Source of the DNA: Roseiarcus sp963820775
Lineage (GTDB): Bacteria > Pseudomonadota > Alphaproteobacteria > Rhizobiales > Beijerinckiaceae
Length of the DNA: 64,000 nt
Direction of reading: 5' to 3'
NCBI GenBank assembly: GCA_963820775.1
Contig: CAWGBF010000015.1
Coordinates: forward strand, 1,240,001 to 1,304,000
The notes beneath the pieces were generated by a model. That model ran no database searches. It saw only the letters and a list, made by a program, of their open reading frames with translations, and was not told the DNA's origin. Of the stretch, positions 61,629 to 64,000 are shown piece by piece. Numbering within the stretch: position 1 is the first letter of the stretch; each line of letters begins with the position of its first letter. The position numbers and the translations under genes were made by a program.

Positions 61629-63148
61629 GCCGGATTGAAAACAGCGCCGGGGCGTCACTCGCATCCACGATCGCAATGAACGATCTGGACCCCACTTGCG
61701 GCGGACTGCTTCCGCTGATCGCGCCGCTTGAGGCGTCGCCGGCCGTCTATGACGACCGCAACGACATTTGGCTGACCCGGACGGAGCTTCGCGCGGCTAG
61801 CCTTGATCTCGCCGGGAAAATCGCCTCCGAGCAAAAGCGTCTGGTTTTTCTGTTCTGCAGCGTCAATTCCGAAACATTGATCGGTCTTCTTGCCGCGGCC
61901 GCGGCGGGGCAAGCCACCGCGCTGATCGATCCCTCCGCCCCCGAAGACGTGCTGGCGGGTCTGATCGAGGCCTATCAGCCGGAGCTTGTTCTTGGGGCGC
62001 GCGGCGTTAGCGGAAAACTGCGCGCCGTCGCTGACTCCACCAGAACCTCGGGCTCGCTCGACTGTCGGGCCGGCGTCATCGAATGGATCGCGAGAGACAA
62101 CGGGCCATCATTCGTCGCCATCAACCCCGCCGTGCAGCTCCTCCTGTCCACATCCGGGACGACTGGCAGCCGCAAATATGTGCGGCTTTCGCGTCACGCC
62201 ATTGTCGCCAACGCCAGCCAGATCGCCAAGGCGCTGGCCATCGACGAACATAGCGTCGGCATCGCCCACTTGCCCCTGCATTATTCCTACGGGCTTTCCG
62301 TCGTCACTTCGCATCTGGCGGCCGGCGGACGAGTTTGTTTTATTAACGACTCCATCACCTCGCCGAGTTTCTGGTCGAAGATTGGCACCGCCGGCGGCTC
62401 GCACTTCCCGGGAGTGCCGTTTCACTACGCTGCGCTCGCGCGCCTTGGCTTAGGCATGGCGCCCGAGTGCGTTAAGGTCTTCACCCAGGCTGGCGGGGCG
62501 CTCGATCTTCGCCTTCAGACGAAAATGCACGGCTTGGCGACCGAGCGGGGCGGCCGGTTTTTTGTCATGTACGGACAGACCGAGGCTTCGCCGCGCATGG
62601 CGACCTTGCAGCACGCGGATTTCTGTCGCAAAGCCGGGTCGGTTGGCGTGGCGCTCGCGAACGGCGGATTGTCGATCGTCGACGATAAGGGCTTGGCCCT
62701 GCCGCCCGACGCCATCGGAACGGTGGTCTACGAAGGCCCGAACGTCATGTTGGGCTATGCGATGTCCCGGTCCGACCTCGGCAAGGGCGATGAGATGAAG
62801 GGGCGCCTCGAAACCGGCGACCTTGGTCGACTGGATGACGAGGGATTTCTCTATCTGAGCGGCCGCACCAAGCGTTTCGCGAAGATCGCCGGATATCGCC
62901 TCGGGCTCGATGAGATCGAACAGGAACTGTTCGCCGTCTGCCCGGTCGCTTGTCTCGATCTTGGAGAGAAGATCGCCGTCGCGCACGAGCAGGAGTCGGA
63001 AACTGCGCTCAAGGCGCGCGTTCGTGAGCTCGCCGACACTTACAAGGTGCCCTCTTCAAGCTTCGCGCTGCGTAAGATCGTACAAATCCCGCGCGCCGCG
63101 AGCGGCAAGATCGATTATGCGCGACTGAAGGATCTCGTGAGTGTTTGA
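61625..63148 (+). CDS. AMP-dependent acyl ligase
   Basis: The 507-residue adenylate-forming enzyme has LLLSTSGTTGSRKYVRLSRH for the P-loop, YGQTEASPRMATL, and ETGDLGRLDDEGFLYLSGR followed by TKRFAKIAGYRL. It would activate a carboxylic acid as acyl-AMP and pass it to CoA or a carrier protein. It overlaps the SDR stop by four bases and the LuxE-like start by eight, so the three are tightly coupled. The acid is unknown. Confidence 0.92.
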   Translation: MSRIENSAGASLASTIAMNDLDPTCGGLLPLIAPLEASPAVYDDRNDIWLTRTELRAASLDLAGKIASEQKRLVFLFCSVNSETLIGLLAAAAAGQATALIDPSAPEDVLAGLIEAYQPELVLGARGVSGKLRAVADSTRTSGSLDCRAGVIEWIARDNGPSFVAINPAVQLLLSTSGTTGSRKYVRLSRHAIVANASQIAKALAIDEHSVGIAHLPLHYSYGLSVVTSHLAAGGRVCFINDSITSPSFWSKIGTAGGSHFPGVPFHYAALARLGLGMAPECVKVFTQAGGALDLRLQTKMHGLATERGGRFFVMYGQTEASPRMATLQHADFCRKAGSVGVALANGGLSIVDDKGLALPPDAIGTVVYEGPNVMLGYAMSRSDLGKGDEMKGRLETGDLGRLDDEGFLYLSGRTKRFAKIAGYRLGLDEIEQELFAVCPVACLDLGEKIAVAHEQESETALKARVRELADTYKVPSSSFALRKIVQIPRAASGKIDYARLKDLVSV

Positions 63149-64000
63149 GCGTCTCCTCAGCCAGCCGCCCTATTCGCTTCGGCAGTCTGAGAAGGAGCCG
63201 CTTCTGCTTGAAGGGCTCAACGAGCTTACGCGCTATCACTACGAGCAGAGCCTCGAATATGCGCGGATCCTGGACGCGGCCTGGGGGGGCCTAAGAACCT
63301 ATGGCTCGATCTCGGATGCGCCCTATCTGCCGGTCAGCCTGTTCAAGGAAATGGAATTGAAGAGCACCGCGCTTCCCGCGATGATCATGCGATCAAGCGG
63401 CACGACCGGACAACGGACGAGCCGCATCATCATCGACAACGAGACGGCTCGGCGTCAGTCGGAAGCGCTGGTCGCGTCATTCCGCCCAATTCTCGGAAGC
63501 CGTCGTCGGCCTTTCCTCGCGATCGACACGAAGGACGTGATCAAGCCAACCGACCTCACGGCGCGGGGTGGCGGCGTATTGGGCATGATGAAGTTTGGGG
63601 CGAAAACCACCTTCGCCCTCGACTCGCAACTGGATTTGGACAAGGAGCTGGTCGAGACTTTCGTCCGCACGAATGGCGCCGAGCCATTTCTCATTTTCGG
63701 CTTCACCTTTCTCGTCTGGGACAAGCTGTACTGCGCGCTCGCGGACGGCGAGGCCGATCTTTCGAACGCGATCCTCATTCACTCGGGCGGTTGGAAAAAG
63801 CTCGAGGCGCAGAAGGTCTCCAACGCTGAGTTCCGGGCTGCGCTCAAACGCCGGTTCAATCTGACCAACATCTTCAACTTCTATGGCTTCGTCGAGCAGA
63901 TCGGGTCTGTCTTCATCGAAGGGCCTGACGGGTTGCTCTACCCGCCGAATTTCACCGACATCATCGTGAGGAGACCGCACAGCTGGGAGCCCGCGAACGT
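63141..64000 (+). CDS. LuxE-family acyl-protein synthetase, 3' end outside window
   Basis: The visible 286 residues (start GTG, VFERLLSQPPYSLRQSEKEP) match LuxE-type acyl-protein synthetases, with the adenylation-like motif MIMRSSGTTGQRTSRIIIDN and NIFNFYGFVEQIGSVFIEGP. LuxE makes an acyl-enzyme for reduction by LuxC in the lux system. In other clusters the family activates acyl groups for surface-glycan or lipid synthesis. The start overlaps the AMP-ligase stop by eight bases. No stop is reached before the right edge. A LuxC-like reductase could follow outside the window. Confidence 0.88.
   Translation, partial: MFERLLSQPPYSLRQSEKEPLLLEGLNELTRYHYEQSLEYARILDAAWGGLRTYGSISDAPYLPVSLFKEMELKSTALPAMIMRSSGTTGQRTSRIIIDNETARRQSEALVASFRPILGSRRRPFLAIDTKDVIKPTDLTARGGGVLGMMKFGAKTTFALDSQLDLDKELVETFVRTNGAEPFLIFGFTFLVWDKLYCALADGEADLSNAILIHSGGWKKLEAQKVSNAEFRAALKRRFNLTNIFNFYGFVEQIGSVFIEGPDGLLYPPNFTDIIVRRPHSWEPAN

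Overview
The window is GC-rich DNA (only a few genes are visibly lower in GC) from an alphaproteobacterium, most likely of the order Hyphomicrobiales (Rhizobiales). The evidence is gene order and family content: two cyclophilins followed by queA and tgt, eno close to an ftsB-like gene, glyA-nrdR-ribD, rsmE near a plant-type gshA, several class III cyclase-TPR proteins, and REP-like intergenic palindromes of a type common in this order. Genus cannot be fixed from the sequence. No tRNA, rRNA or CRISPR array was recognised.

Layout. 1-7.6 kb: small envelope genes, an L,D-transpeptidase, a class III cyclase-TPR gene with a decayed partial duplicate of its own 3' end beside it, and riboflavin synthase. 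7.9-11.9 kb: two group II introns joined exactly head to tail, the first with a broken reverse transcriptase, placed just upstream of a second cyclase-TPR gene. 14-31 kb: mostly core genes (oxidoreductase, lipid A acyltransferase, cyclophilins, queA-tgt, eno, ftsB-like, glyA, nrdR, ribD) with an ene-reductase and an L,D-transpeptidase-like protein. 31-49 kb: mixed accessory region with a 290-bp inverted-repeat element, an Ntn hydrolase, rsmE, an amidase/TetR pair split by an IS630 element, gshA, a lone Flp pilin, a MATE transporter, methyltransferase, SDR/TetR pair, cupin and a membrane-anchored PQQ dehydrogenase. 50-64 kb: a surface-glycan or acyl-modification region: MBOAT acyltransferase, acyl carrier protein, FkbH-like enzyme and an SGNH-like membrane protein on the minus strand; an ISNCY-type insertion sequence; a mismatch glycosylase with phosphomannomutase/phosphoglucomutase; then a plus-strand operon of hexapeptide acyltransferase, SDR, AMP-ligase and LuxE-type acyl-protein synthetase that runs off the right edge.

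How the genes fit together. The 50-64 kb part is the most system-like. FkbH family enzymes make glyceryl-ACP, the ACP sits beside it, MBOAT proteins O-acylate cell-surface glycans, and the SGNH-like membrane protein resembles the partner protein of such acylation machines. The neighbouring hexomutase supplies sugar phosphates and the LuxE/AMP-ligase/SDR operon handles activated acyl groups. This suggests an ACP-dependent decoration of a surface glycan. It is inference from family roles and proximity.

Caution on sequence quality. At least ten single-base frameshifts occur, nearly all one-base insertions, including in nrdR, ribD, fkbH and one intron reverse transcriptase. The protein sequence on both sides is well conserved in almost every case, so assembly indels are as likely as real pseudogenes. 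One frameshift, the IS630 A6G site, looks like genuine programmed -1 frameshifting.
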